DNA of 64,000 bases from JAENVU01 sp963765075 (GTDB lineage: Bacteria > Actinomycetota > Acidimicrobiia > IMCC26256 > JAENVU01): contig CAVXVA010000007.1 of NCBI GenBank assembly GCA_963765075.1, positions 124,001 to 188,000 of the forward strand, written 5' to 3'. Of the stretch, positions 24,975 to 33,649 are shown one piece after another. How positions within the stretch are numbered: the stretch's first letter is position 1; every line of letters starts with the position of its first letter. The notes beneath the pieces are model-generated. The model had not been told where the DNA came from. It saw nothing but the letters and a program-made list of their open reading frames with translations, and made no database searches. The translations under genes and the position numbers were made by a program.

Positions 24975-25927
24975 CGGGCGCTCCGACGGCCGCGCCGCGC
25001 CGCGCTGCGGGCCTCGGTCGCGTCGGGCTCCTCGGTGAGCTGAAGAAAGACCTCTTCGAGGCTGGCCTGACCCGTCCGGAGCTCGGTCACCTGTCGGTCG
25101 TGCTCGGCGAGCCACGCGGTGAGGGCGGCGATCACCTCGGGTGAGGGAACTCCGCCGACGACATATTCGGACCCGACCGCGTCGACCGTACGGTGGAGCG
25201 CCGCCCCGAGCGCGCCGGCATCGATGGGCGATGCGGTCGTGAACCGCAGGGTCGGTTCGGTCACGGTGTCGATGACCTCGGCCGGCGTGCCGCCGGCCAC
25301 GATGACACCGTGGTCGAGGATGGCGAGCCGATCGCAGAGCTGCTCGGCCTCATCCATGTAGTGCGTCGTGAGCAACACGGTGGTGCCGGTGGCGCGCAGG
25401 GTCCGGATCAACTCCCAGGTGTCGGCCCGGGCTCGGGGGTCCATGCCCGCAGTCGGTTCGTCGAGGAACACCATCTCGGGCCGCCCGACCAATGCGAGCG
25501 CGAGTGACAGCCGTTGGGCCTGGCCGCCGGAGAGCCGACGCACCATGGTGGTTGCGACGTCGTTGAGGCCGACGAGATCGAGGAGCCGAACGGGATCGTC
25601 CGGGTCGGGATAGAACGCGGCGAAGAGGTCGAGCAGTTCGCGTGGCTTCACCCCGGGATAGAGGCCACCCTCCTGGAGCATGACCCCGATCCGCGGGCGC
25701 AGGGCGGCGGCATCGCGGACCGGGTCGAGTCCGAGAACACGGACCGATCCCCCATCCGCGGTGCGATATCCCTCGAGGATCTCGACGGTCGTGGTCTTGC
25801 CGGCACCGTTCGGGCCCAGCAACCCGAACACCTCACCGGCGCCGATGCTCAGGTCGATGCCGGCGACGGCCGTCCGGTCGCCGTACCGCTTGATGAGTCC
25901 CCCGATCTCGATGGCGGCGGGGCTCAT
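24971..25927 (-). CDS. ABC transporter ATP-binding protein (DrrA-type)
   Basis: A 318-residue cytoplasmic ATPase. Walker A GPNGAGKTT at 38-46, Q-loop in GVMLQEGGLYPG, signature LSGGQAQRL near 135, Walker B MVFLDEPTAGMDP near 155 and the switch His in LLTTHYMDEAE. The last 90 residues form a C-terminal domain common in drug and lipid exporters of the DrrA family. Overlaps of 4 nt with both the permease and the polyprenyl synthase genes suggest one leftward operon: isoprenoid synthase, ATPase, permease. This raises the possibility of a lipid or isoprenoid export role (inference). Confidence 0.92.
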   Translation of the reverse strand: MSPAAIEIGGLIKRYGDRTAVAGIDLSIGAGEVFGLLGPNGAGKTTTVEILEGYRTADGGSVRVLGLDPVRDAAALRPRIGVMLQEGGLYPGVKPRELLDLFAAFYPDPDDPVRLLDLVGLNDVATTMVRRLSGGQAQRLSLALALVGRPEMVFLDEPTAGMDPRARADTWELIRTLRATGTTVLLTTHYMDEAEQLCDRLAILDHGVIVAGGTPAEVIDTVTEPTLRFTTASPIDAGALGAALHRTVDAVGSEYVVGGVPSPEVIAALTAWLAEHDRQVTELRTGQASLEEVFLQLTEEPDATEARSAARRGRRSAR

Positions 25928-26997
25928 CGATCACGCCACGCGACGAAGGCGCCCAGGTCGGCGAGGGCCGCCCGGGCATCGGGAGTGATCGGTGCCCGAT
26001 CGAGCGCCTCGAGGCTCTCGGCCACGAGCACTTCGATGTCCGCCTCCACCCGGGCGACGGCACCGCAGTCGATCATGATCTGCTGGAGCGCCGCGATTTC
26101 GTCGGCGGAGATGTCGGTGGCGCCGATCCGATCGAGCTGGGCTCGGCCCTCGGCATCGGCGAGCTCGGCGGTGGCCGCGACCAACGGTGTGAGCTTGCCC
26201 TCGCGGAGATCATCGCCGACGGGTTTGCCGGTCACCTGCGGGTCGCCGAAGACCGAGAGCAGGTCGTCTCGCATTTGGAATGCCTCACCGAGGGGCAGGC
26301 CGAATGCGGAGAAGGGTCCAATGAGGTCGTCGGCGCGGCCGGCGAGTGATGCGCCGAGATGCAGCGGGCGTTCCACGGTGTACTTGCCGCTCTTGTACCA
26401 CTCGATCCGGCGGGCCTGCGCGGCGTCTCGGGCCCCGGATGCGGTCGCCGCCAGATCGAGGTACTGGCCGACGCACAGCTCAACCCGCAGCTCGTCGTAC
26501 AACGAGCGGGCTTCGGGGTTCAGCGCCGCGACGAGCATGTCGGCATAGACGAACGCGAAATCGCCGACCAAGATCGCGACGCCTTCGCCGAACCGTCGTC
26601 CTTCGCCGCGCCACCCCGCAGCGGCATGACGTTCGATGGCGTGCACGTGGACCGACGGGTTGCCGCGCCGGCGGTCGGCGTTGTCCATGACGTCGTCGTG
26701 CACGAGGGCGAAGGTATGGAGGAGCTCCAGCGCGGCGCCGACGTCGATCACGATGGGGTCGGCGGGATCGCCACCCCCACCGACGAAGGCCCAGTGACAG
26801 AACGCCGGCCGGAGGCGCTTGCCGCCGGCCATGACCAGCGTGCGCAGCGCCTCGAGGGGGGCGCGGAGGGTCTCGTCCACCAGCGTCCAGCGCTCGATCT
26901 CGCGTTCGAGCAGATCCTGTACCCGGGCCTCGATGGCCTCGCCGACCCGCGCCAGGCTGGGCGGCGCCGCCGGTGCAGTATCGAGGCCCTCGAACAT
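25924..26997 (-). CDS. Polyprenyl diphosphate synthase
   Basis: A 357-residue trans-isoprenyl diphosphate synthase. The first Asp-rich motif is VHDDVMDNADRRRG (DDxxD near residue 100). The second is MRDDLLSVFGD, with Ser in place of the last Asp, followed by GKPVGDDLREGK. It condenses isopentenyl diphosphate onto allylic diphosphates. Chain length is not readable. The residues before the first motif (LELLHTFALV) contain aromatic/His positions that would limit length. ATG 26997 is used; GTG 27006 is possible. Confidence 0.88.
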   Translation of the reverse strand: MFEGLDTAPAAPPSLARVGEAIEARVQDLLEREIERWTLVDETLRAPLEALRTLVMAGGKRLRPAFCHWAFVGGGGDPADPIVIDVGAALELLHTFALVHDDVMDNADRRRGNPSVHVHAIERHAAAGWRGEGRRFGEGVAILVGDFAFVYADMLVAALNPEARSLYDELRVELCVGQYLDLAATASGARDAAQARRIEWYKSGKYTVERPLHLGASLAGRADDLIGPFSAFGLPLGEAFQMRDDLLSVFGDPQVTGKPVGDDLREGKLTPLVAATAELADAEGRAQLDRIGATDISADEIAALQQIMIDCGAVARVEADIEVLVAESLEALDRAPITPDARAALADLGAFVAWRDR

Positions 26998-27082
26998 CCG
27001 GGGCACCTTAGAGCGCAGTCCGCGTCGATCCCGAGCCTGGGCTCGGGGTCTCGTACGAAGCCCGACCGCCGATGGGGGTGGC

Positions 27083-27088
27083 TACGCT
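27083..27088 (+). promoter_or_regulatory. Predicted -10 box, leaderless gene at 27097
   Basis: TACGCT followed by 5 nt and GTG 27094, or 8 nt and ATG 27097. Confidence 0.4.
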
Positions 27089-27096
27089 CCCGCGTG

Positions 27097-27888
27097 ATGC
27101 AACCGTTCGAGTTTCTGCGGCACTTGGCGCGACGGACCGACGACGACGACAGCACCCTGCTGGAAGATTCGGCCGACTGCCTGGCCGGTTTTGCCGATGA
27201 CCCCTTCGGTGTCGTGATCGCGTGTCGGCGTCTGCTCGCGTACCACCCGACGGTCGCGCCCCTGTGGTGGTTGTGTGCCCGGGTGCTCAGTGCACCGGAT
27301 GCGCACGAAGGTGCGTGGGGTGCGTGGCGGGAGTATCGGGCCGATCCCACCGGCGCCCGACTCGCGGGTGCGCTCCCCTTCCCCCACGAGGTACCGGTCG
27401 CCGTCGTCGGCTGGCCCGACATCGTGCGCGACGGCCTCGCCGAACGGATCGACCTCGAACTGCTGGCCGTACGATCGGGTCGGGCCGATGCTCATCTCTC
27501 GCGGCGCTTGCGCGCCTCGGTGCAGTCGGTGCGAGTGATCGACGAAGCGGAGCTGCTCGTGCTCGAGCCCACGCACCTACTCGTGGCGCCCCTGGTGTGC
27601 GGCGCGGGCCGCGTGTTCGTCGCGCCTGGCACCGAACCGTTGATCGACGCGGCCCGTTCCGTCGGAGCCAAGGTGTGGCTGGTCGTGCCGCGCGGGTTCG
27701 CGTTGCCGGGGCGCATGCTGGAGGCGCTCGAACGCGCGGCGACACCGGCGGAGACCGCCCCGGCCTACGACGAGTGTTCGCCGCGGTCGTTCGACATGGT
27801 GGTGGGGCCCGACGGTCTCGAGGGCATTGGTGTGCTCGATCGCCGGGCCGACTGTCCACCCGCGCCGGAGTTGTTGCGCATCACCTGA
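27097..27888 (+). CDS. Conserved hypothetical protein with a weak eIF2B/isomerase-like C-terminal part
   Basis: A 263-residue soluble protein that I cannot assign. The N-terminal third (FLRHLARRTDDDDSTLLEDS, then LAYHPTVAPLWWLCARVLS) is helical. The rest alternates strands and helices: VPVAVVGWPDIV, VRVIDEAELLVLEP, THLLVAPLVCGAGRVFVAPG and GAKVWLVVPRGFALP. This order resembles the Rossmann part of eIF2B/methylthioribose-phosphate isomerase proteins, but the catalytic Cys/Asp pair is not evident. It diverges from the polyprenyl synthase gene. Its last 124 bp lie opposite the printed end of the FxsA frame, so one of the two 3' ends is probably wrong. Confidence 0.6.
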   Translation: MQPFEFLRHLARRTDDDDSTLLEDSADCLAGFADDPFGVVIACRRLLAYHPTVAPLWWLCARVLSAPDAHEGAWGAWREYRADPTGARLAGALPFPHEVPVAVVGWPDIVRDGLAERIDLELLAVRSGRADAHLSRRLRASVQSVRVIDEAELLVLEPTHLLVAPLVCGAGRVFVAPGTEPLIDAARSVGAKVWLVVPRGFALPGRMLEALERAATPAETAPAYDECSPRSFDMVVGPDGLEGIGVLDRRADCPPAPELLRIT

Positions 27889-28409
27889 GCACCGCTGCCC
27901 GCCGCATGCCCGGCCGCCGTGCCCGCGTCAAGCGGGGTCGCGGGGTGCGGGTCGCGGGGTGGGGGTGGCTCGATGGCCGGACGGGTGACCGTTTCGGGTC
28001 CGGCGGTATTGCGTACGTCGATGACCCGGCTGTAGACCGCGCCACTCGTGCGGGTCGCCCGGTGGTTGCGCGCCCAACGACGCGGGAAGAATCGCATCGC
28101 GGGAATGAGGAGCAGCGCGCCGATCGCGTCGGTGACGAACCCGGGCGTGAGCAACATCGCTCCGGCCGCGAGGATGAGCGCCCCGTCGACGAGTTCGGCC
28201 GCGGGGATCTCGCCGGCGCGCAGCTGGGCCTGGGCCCGGCGCCACGCGCTCAGCCCTTCCCGCTTGACCATCACTCCCCCGGCGATGGAGAACACGATGA
28301 GCAGCAGGATCGTCGGGAGAAAACCGATCCACTGGCCCACCTGGATGAACACGAACAACTCGACCAGCGGCACGACCACCAACGCGAGGATCAGGAAGAC
28401 GAGAAGCAC
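27765..28409 (-). CDS. FxsA-family membrane protein (separate-gene interpretation)
   Basis: A 214-residue frame starting GTG 28409, exactly 6 nt after TACGCT on the same strand. The product opens with a membrane helix (LLVFLILALVVVPLVELFVF), then VGQWIGFLPTILLLIVFSI, GGVMVKREGLSAWR, and a last pair LILAAGAMLLTPGFVTDAIG: the FxsA topology. E. coli FxsA is linked to phage exclusion, but the general role is unknown. The frame is open upstream into rmuC, so as printed it could also be the C-terminal part of one fused protein. The last 50 or so residues are low complexity and run opposite the gene at 27097. Confidence 0.62.
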   Translation of the reverse strand: MLLVFLILALVVVPLVELFVFIQVGQWIGFLPTILLLIVFSIAGGVMVKREGLSAWRRAQAQLRAGEIPAAELVDGALILAAGAMLLTPGFVTDAIGALLLIPAMRFFPRRWARNHRATRTSGAVYSRVIDVRNTAGPETVTRPAIEPPPPRDPHPATPLDAGTAAGHAAGSGAQVMRNNSGAGGQSARRSSTPMPSRPSGPTTMSNDRGEHSS

Positions 28410-29606
28410 GGACCCAGCGTAGGGCGCGACCGACCGTTTCGTTACGCGTTCAAGCTCGAGCACGATGGGATCGTCGAGCTCAGTGAGGTCGTGGGTGCGG
28501 CGGAGGTCCTCGATCCGGTCGAGTTGGCGGACCAGCTGGCGGCTCCGAACGCCGGAGAGTTCGTCGTAGGCCTTGGTCACCGAGTTCAAACCCCGACCGA
28601 GCGAGTCCATCTTGTCGGCGAAGGCGTCCCACTGCTTTGTGAAATCGCCGAGGACTCCCAGGATCTCCGAGGCGGTCCGCTCCATCTGGAAGCTCTCGAC
28701 CGACTGGCGCACCACGGCCAGCACCGCGAAGAGGGTCATGGGTGAACACATGATGATCCGCTCGCGCAGCGCGTCGTCGAGCAGGGTCGTGGCGTGTTCC
28801 TGTACGAAGGCGAACAGGGCCTCGTTGGGGATGAAGAGCAACACGCAGTCGACACTCGAGGGCGATCCGTCGATGTAGCGCCGCTGCGCGAGTTCCTTGA
28901 CCTTGGCCCGAACGTCTCTCAAGAAGTCGTCCCGGTAGCGCACCTGTTCGAGGTCGGTCTCGGAGTTCACGAACCGCAGGTAGTTGTCGAGCGGGAACTT
29001 GACGTCCATGTAGAGAATGGCGTCTTGGGGCAGCAGGAACGTGAAGTCGGGAATGCCCGAGCCGGCTTCGACCGACTTCTGCTTGCGGTACTGCACGCCT
29101 TCCACGAACCCGGCGAGGGCCAGCACGTCTTCGGCCATGCGTTCGCCCCACTGGCCGCGGGTCTTGGAGCTGGCGAGCGCCTCGCGGAGTCCTTGGGCGG
29201 TCTGGGCGAGTTCGGCGATGCCGGCCCGTTGCTGGGCCAGTGCCCCCGAGAGCTGATCGATCTTGGCGCCGCGGCCGGTCTCGAAATCACGGACCAGTTC
29301 GGTCACCTTGCCCAGTTGGTCCTGCATCGTGGAGAACTGTTGCGCCATCTGGCTGCGTTCGTGGGCGAAGGACTCGCCGGCGCGGGCCCGCTCGGTGTCC
29401 ATCAGGGCCCGGTTCGTCTCGATGAGATGGCCGAGCGCCGCTTGCTGCTGCTGGGCCGCCGACCGGGCGATGCGGTCGGCGAGTTCGTCCGGGTCGGGAC
29501 CCGGGGGTACCTCGATCCGACCGCGTTGGACGACGACGGCGGCCGTGCCGGCCGCGACGCCGATGGCGATGACGATGAGCAAGGTCACGAGCAGGATGCT
29601 GATCAT
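27765..29606 (-). CDS. rmuC: RmuC-family DNA recombination protein, reading frame continuous with FxsA
   Basis: As printed, one 613-residue frame. Residues 1-400 are RmuC: an N-terminal membrane helix, a coiled coil (to about 150), then the nuclease-like core GQWGERMAEDVLALAGFVEG, IPDFTFLLPQDAILYMDVKF and CVLLFIPNEALFAFVQE. RmuC limits recombination at inverted repeats. After a short linker (ELERVTKRSVAPYAGS) the frame continues into FxsA with no stop. RmuC and FxsA are normally separate genes, and a -10 box with a GTG start sits at the junction, so the native rmuC stop may have been lost to a small indel near 28,430. A true fusion cannot be ruled out. Confidence 0.75.
   Translation of the reverse strand: MISILLVTLLIVIAIGVAAGTAAVVVQRGRIEVPPGPDPDELADRIARSAAQQQQAALGHLIETNRALMDTERARAGESFAHERSQMAQQFSTMQDQLGKVTELVRDFETGRGAKIDQLSGALAQQRAGIAELAQTAQGLREALASSKTRGQWGERMAEDVLALAGFVEGVQYRKQKSVEAGSGIPDFTFLLPQDAILYMDVKFPLDNYLRFVNSETDLEQVRYRDDFLRDVRAKVKELAQRRYIDGSPSSVDCVLLFIPNEALFAFVQEHATTLLDDALRERIIMCSPMTLFAVLAVVRQSVESFQMERTASEILGVLGDFTKQWDAFADKMDSLGRGLNSVTKAYDELSGVRSRQLVRQLDRIEDLRRTHDLTELDDPIVLELERVTKRSVAPYAGSVLLVFLILALVVVPLVELFVFIQVGQWIGFLPTILLLIVFSIAGGVMVKREGLSAWRRAQAQLRAGEIPAAELVDGALILAAGAMLLTPGFVTDAIGALLLIPAMRFFPRRWARNHRATRTSGAVYSRVIDVRNTAGPETVTRPAIEPPPPRDPHPATPLDAGTAAGHAAGSGAQVMRNNSGAGGQSARRSSTPMPSRPSGPTTMSNDRGEHSS
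28416..28421 (-). promoter_or_regulatory. Predicted -10 box in front of fxsA
   Basis: TACGCT on the - strand with 6 nt to GTG 28409. It lies within the continuous RmuC-FxsA reading frame and is evidence for a separate FxsA start. Confidence 0.45.
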
Positions 29607-29728
29607 GCCGACACGGTCTCATGGGGGTGTGACCACGGTGGAGGAACCGGACCGATCGGGCATATCTGCCGCAAGTGAAACTCCCGCGTCCTTCGGAGTC
29701 GGACGTGACGGCACGACCTACGTGTGCC

Positions 29729-31047
29729 TCAACTTCGAGCGATGCGGAATGCGGTGAGTCGCCCATCCATGGTCGAGCTAATGAGCATCTTTTCAAGATG
29801 CACCGGAATGGTGGCTAGGCGACCAGGCCACGTGATCGACCAGAGCGGTCGGCTGCGGTCGAGATCGATGCCTTCGCGCGCCGCTCTCTCCCAGGACCAG
29901 CGCGCGATGCCCGCCGGCGAGGGAGTCGATAAGAAGCGGGCCCGTTACGGACGTCGTCACGCGTGCTTTCTCGTGGCCATCGGTCGGATCCAGCACGATG
30001 ACCGCACCGGCGTCGAGCGCCACAAGGTCACCGCCGGACCCGGCAACAGCGGCGGAGCCGGTGACCGGCAGACGCCATGAGATCGCGCCATCCGTGGCAG
30101 CAACGGTGACGATCTCCGACTGCCACGGGATTTGGATTCCTCCGATCGTCGCGGTGGCGCTTGCCGATCCGAATCCTTGGCCGCCGCCGAGCGGGACCTC
30201 CCAACGGAGAGTGCCGTCGCCAAGGTCGAGCGCGTAGACCCCGTTGCCGGGCGCGCTCTCCGGGTGGCTCAACGTGGTCAGGAACACTGCGGCGTTCTCG
30301 GTGACCAACGGTCGCGGCGAAGGTGAGGTCGGTGCCGTCGGCGAGTGGTGTCCGCCATCGAATCGTGCCTGATCCCAGGTTCAGCCCGACGATGACCGGC
30401 GGGCGAACGTCTCCCTCGGCGTTGGCGGAGAGTCCGATGACGGACGTGCCCGGCAGAATTGCGCTCACCACCGCGCCGTACCCGGCGAGTCCTTCCGCAC
30501 GGAGGTCGACGGTCCACCGAACCCGCCCGGTCCGGGAATCGAGTCCGGTGATCCTGTCGTATTGCTCACCGATGACGATGACGCCGCCGGCTGATCCCTG
30601 AATGAACGCAGCCGAGGGGAACTGTCGGCTCCAGCGAACGGCCCCCGTGTCTCGGTTGAGCGCACGCACGACGCTGGGCTCCGCGAATCCGTCCGACGCA
30701 AAGACGGTCGACGCGTCCATGGCGAGGGTCCGCAGGAAGGTTGGAGTCACCGGCGGCGCGAACCGACGCTGCCAGACGACCGATGGTGCCCATCGGTGAG
30801 CGACTCTCCGCTTTGCGGGCGCATCGTCCCGCGTGAGGAGCAGCGCTGCCGACACTGCCACCGCGAGCGCGACGCTGGCGAGTCCGAGGAGCGCGACCCG
30901 CCAGGTGGTGGTCGCCCGATGCCGGTGCGATTTCTGAATCCGGCCGTCGATCTCGGACCACGCGCGGGCGGACGGTTCGATTCCCTCGGCGACTGCGCGA
31001 GTTGCGTCGCGCAGACGCTCGTCGACCGAGCTGTCCATGTCATTCAT
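29729..31047 (-). CDS. Membrane-anchored beta-propeller (PQQ-like) protein, probable regulator of the adjacent ECF sigma factor; two frameshifts
   Basis: The N-terminal 48 residues are cytoplasmic (DSSVDERLRDATRAVAEG), a single helix spans about 50-72, and the rest is an outside PQQ/WD-like propeller with repeats such as RALNRDTGAVRWSRQFP, GLDSRTGRVRWTVDL and ALDLGDGTLRWEVPL. ATG 31047 overlaps the sigma-factor stop (ATGA). The frame breaks near 30,309 (one extra base; repair joins TFAAT to LVTENAAVF) and near 29,885 (one extra base; repair gives EGIDLDRSRPLWSITW and a natural stop at 29729). No zinc-binding HxxxCxxC anti-sigma motif is present. An anti-sigma role is inferred from position and topology. 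Confidence 0.65.
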
Positions 31048-31568
31048 CGGAGTGCCTCCAACCGTTCGGCGAGCGTGGCACGACCGCGACTCGTGTGCGT
31101 CTTGACGGATCCTGTCGAGATTCCGAGGGCGGTTGCGATCTCCGCCTCGGAGAGTCCCGCGTAGTACCGGAGGATCAGGCATTGCCTCTGTCGGTCCGGA
31201 AGCGACCGAAGTGCCGCGATGACCTCTCGCTGATCCTCTCGCAGCGCCGCGAAATCTTCGAGGGAACCGCTGGGCTGCAGACGCGCCTCCTGATGTCGCT
31301 TCGCCATGAGGCGCCGCCGGAGTTGCGAGCGGGCCAGGTTGAGCACGATCGATCGGAGGTATGCCGGAGCCGCGCCGAGGTCCCGGACGCGCTCGAGGTT
31401 GCCGTGCAGACGAACGAATGCGTCTTGAACGATCTCCTCACCGGACTCGCGATCGTCGACGAGCAGACACGCCAGTCGAACCAGTGCCCGGTAGTGATCA
31501 CGGAAGAGTCGCTCGAGCAGGTCGTCGCCGGGAACCGAGTTGTCATCCTGATGCGGTTCTGCTGCCAT
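31044..31568 (-). CDS. ECF-type RNA polymerase sigma factor
   Basis: A 174-residue sigma-70 family protein. Region 2: LFRDHYRALVRLACLLVDD and EEIVQDAFVRLH. Region 4: LPDRQRQCLILRYYAGLSEA followed by the helix-turn-helix EIATALGISTGSVKTHTSRG. It would direct polymerase to a small set of promoters, often its own. The frame stays open to 31694, but the domain starts only a few residues after ATG 31568, and GGAGG lies upstream. Overlap with the propeller gene couples the two. Confidence 0.9.
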   Translation of the reverse strand: MAAEPHQDDNSVPGDDLLERLFRDHYRALVRLACLLVDDRESGEEIVQDAFVRLHGNLERVRDLGAAPAYLRSIVLNLARSQLRRRLMAKRHQEARLQPSGSLEDFAALREDQREVIAALRSLPDRQRQCLILRYYAGLSEAEIATALGISTGSVKTHTSRGRATLAERLEALR

Positions 31569-31699
31569 CACGGGTACAGACACCTCCCGGGCGCTGTGGG
31601 TTGACAAGAGTCTCATCGATCTCACCGCTGGGTCCTCGCCGCAGGCTGGATACCCAGCCGTTCTCTTTCGGCCGCGATTCGACTCGGGTCCCAACGCCC

Positions 31700-31705
31700 T
31701 AGGGT
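31700..31705 (+). promoter_or_regulatory. Predicted -10 box of the amidohydrolase gene
   Basis: TAGGGT followed by exactly 6 nt and ATG 31712, the leaderless arrangement. Confidence 0.5.
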
Positions 31706-31711
31706 GCGGTC

Positions 31712-33169
31712 ATGGCGTGGGATCCCGATCGGGAACTCCCGATCAAACTCGGACCGTGCTCCAACGGTGAGGAGCGACCGGTCCCGCTCGGCGCGGTCGA
31801 GCGTGAATCGATGCGGCGCACGCGCCTCGAGGCCGACGCGCTGGCCCGTCGGCTGGGCGTGGACCGACGCTCCTTCCTTCGCAGCCTTGGCGGTGCCGCG
31901 CTGATGCTCGGCACCCTGGCTGCATGTCATGACGACGCGAACCGGTCACACGGCCGACGCTCGGGAGGCACGTACCGGATTCCGAAAGACGGCGCGACCG
32001 ACGCCGACGCGGCACGGGACGCGCTCGCCGGTGACGAGATCATCTTCGATGTGCAAACGCACTATCTGGACTACGACCTCACCGGCCCGGGGACGGGAAT
32101 CGCCGGGATCGACGGCCTGGCGAACTCGTTTCCCCAGGGTCGGTGTGGCGAGTCCGATGCCCGAGCGTGCTTCTCGGTCGAGCAGTACCTCGATCTGGTG
32201 TTCAACCAGTCCGACACCAGCATGATGATCCTCACTGCGATCCCGATCCCGGAACCGGTGAACCCGCTCTCGATGAAGGACATGGAGATCGCTCGGCGCA
32301 TCGCGGATCAGGTGTGTGGCGACGGTCGCGTGTTGCTCCACGGTGGGGTGCAGCCCACGTACGGGCCCGCCGGCCAGCAGATCGACGGGATGGCGGCACT
32401 GGTGCAGACCCACCCGATCGTGGGATGGAAGATCTACACCCACGCACCGGGTGCCGGTTGGTGGCTCGACGATCACGACGGCGGCGCTCCTCAAGTCGGC
32501 GAGGCGTTTCTCGCTCGCGTCGAAGCGGTCGGCCCGAAGATCGTCTGTGTGCACAAGGGCTTCTCCGGGGGCAGCGAATACGCGTCTCCGGTCGACGTCG
32601 GTCCCGCCGCGACCGCCCACCCCGATCTGGCCTTCGTCGTCTACCACTCCGGGTTCGAGGCCGGCGTCGAGGAGGGTCCGTATCGCGCCGACGGCCGTGG
32701 CGTCGATCGGTTCGTGAAGAGCCTGCGCGACGCCGACGTCCCCGCGAGCGCCAACGTCTACGCGGAACTGGGCTCGACGTGGTGGAACCTGATGCGCAAT
32801 CCCACGGCGGCCGCGCACGTCCTCGGCAAGTTGTTGATGGCGGTCGGCGAGGACAACGTGCTGTGGGGCACGGACTCGTTGTGGTACGGGTCACCCCAGG
32901 ATCAGATTCAGGCGTTCCGCACCTTCGAGATCTCCACCGAGTTGCAGGAGCGGTATGGATACCCCGCACTGACTCCTCGGGTGAAGCGCAAGATCCTGGG
33001 CGAGAACGCGCTCGCGCTCTACTCGCGGACCGCGCCGACGACACGTTGCGAGTTCACCCGAGACGAGTTGGCCAAGGTCCGCGAAACGAGCGGCGTGGCC
33101 CTCCGCACCTACGGACCCGAAACCGACCGGGAGTATCGGGCGCTCCTCGCCGGCCACGGTGCGCTCTGA
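31712..33169 (+). CDS. Tat-exported lipoprotein of the amidohydrolase 2 family
   Basis: A 485-residue metal-dependent hydrolase or decarboxylase-like TIM barrel. An unusually long n-region precedes the twin-arginine motif DRRSFLRSLGG (R52-R53) and a lipobox LAAC (C72), so it should be folded in the cytoplasm, exported by Tat and lipid-anchored. Active-site segments: IIFDVQTHYLDYD, VCVHKGFSGG, VVYHSGFEAG and LWGTDSLWYGSP. The usual first metal pair HxH reads QTH here. It diverges from the sigma factor/propeller pair and could be its target or partner (inference). Confidence 0.8.
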   Translation: MAWDPDRELPIKLGPCSNGEERPVPLGAVERESMRRTRLEADALARRLGVDRRSFLRSLGGAALMLGTLAACHDDANRSHGRRSGGTYRIPKDGATDADAARDALAGDEIIFDVQTHYLDYDLTGPGTGIAGIDGLANSFPQGRCGESDARACFSVEQYLDLVFNQSDTSMMILTAIPIPEPVNPLSMKDMEIARRIADQVCGDGRVLLHGGVQPTYGPAGQQIDGMAALVQTHPIVGWKIYTHAPGAGWWLDDHDGGAPQVGEAFLARVEAVGPKIVCVHKGFSGGSEYASPVDVGPAATAHPDLAFVVYHSGFEAGVEEGPYRADGRGVDRFVKSLRDADVPASANVYAELGSTWWNLMRNPTAAAHVLGKLLMAVGEDNVLWGTDSLWYGSPQDQIQAFRTFEISTELQERYGYPALTPRVKRKILGENALALYSRTAPTTRCEFTRDELAKVRETSGVALRTYGPETDREYRALLAGHGAL

Positions 33170-33178
33170 CCGATGCGC

Positions 33179-33631
33179 TCAGGCTTCGAGGTGGGCCTTG
33201 ATCCGATCGAGGGTCTGCTGCATGCCCTTGACGAGTGACGACGGCCGGCGGATGACCGTCTCGTAGATGAAGCGTTGTGCCGCGCTCGGGGTGTGGAACG
33301 AGAAGGACTCGGTCACCTTGGTGCCCGTACCCACCGGCTCCAACTCGTAGCGCCAGGTCGTGTACCCCTCGGCGACGAACTCGAACACCTTCCCCGGTTC
33401 GTAGGCCGTGACCTCCGAGGTGGTGGTCCACTTCTTCACCGTGATCCCCGCCACGGCGAGTGCGTTGTCGCCTTCGAACTTCGCGCCCACGGCCGGGCCG
33501 GCGGCCCCTTCGATCCAGCGGCCCGACGTGCATTCCGGGCTCCACTCCCCCGTTCGGGTCACGTCGGAGATGGCGGCGAAGACCGTCTCCGGATCGCGAT
33601 CGATGACGACACTTGCCGAGCCGGTAGTCAT
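33179..33631 (-). CDS. SRPBCC-family (polyketide cyclase/START-like) protein
   Basis: A 150-residue hydrophobic-pocket protein: VVIDRDPETVFAAISDVTRT opens the fold, GEWSPECTSGRWIEG gives the first hairpin, and KVTESFSFHTP the late strands. Such proteins bind lipids or hydrophobic ligands. The catalytic role, if any, is unknown. It converges on the amidohydrolase gene (9 bp apart) and follows the SDR gene by 18 bp, so it may be part of a leftward operon with the SDR and enoyl-CoA hydratase. Confidence 0.8.
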   Translation of the reverse strand: MTTGSASVVIDRDPETVFAAISDVTRTGEWSPECTSGRWIEGAAGPAVGAKFEGDNALAVAGITVKKWTTTSEVTAYEPGKVFEFVAEGYTTWRYELEPVGTGTKVTESFSFHTPSAAQRFIYETVIRRPSSLVKGMQQTLDRIKAHLEA

Positions 33632-33649
33632 AGCCGTTGCCTCCGTGGG

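Noticed and set aside
27097..27888. Firm naming as eIF2B/methylthioribose-phosphate isomerase
   Set aside because: Order of strands is suggestive, but catalytic residues are not evident.
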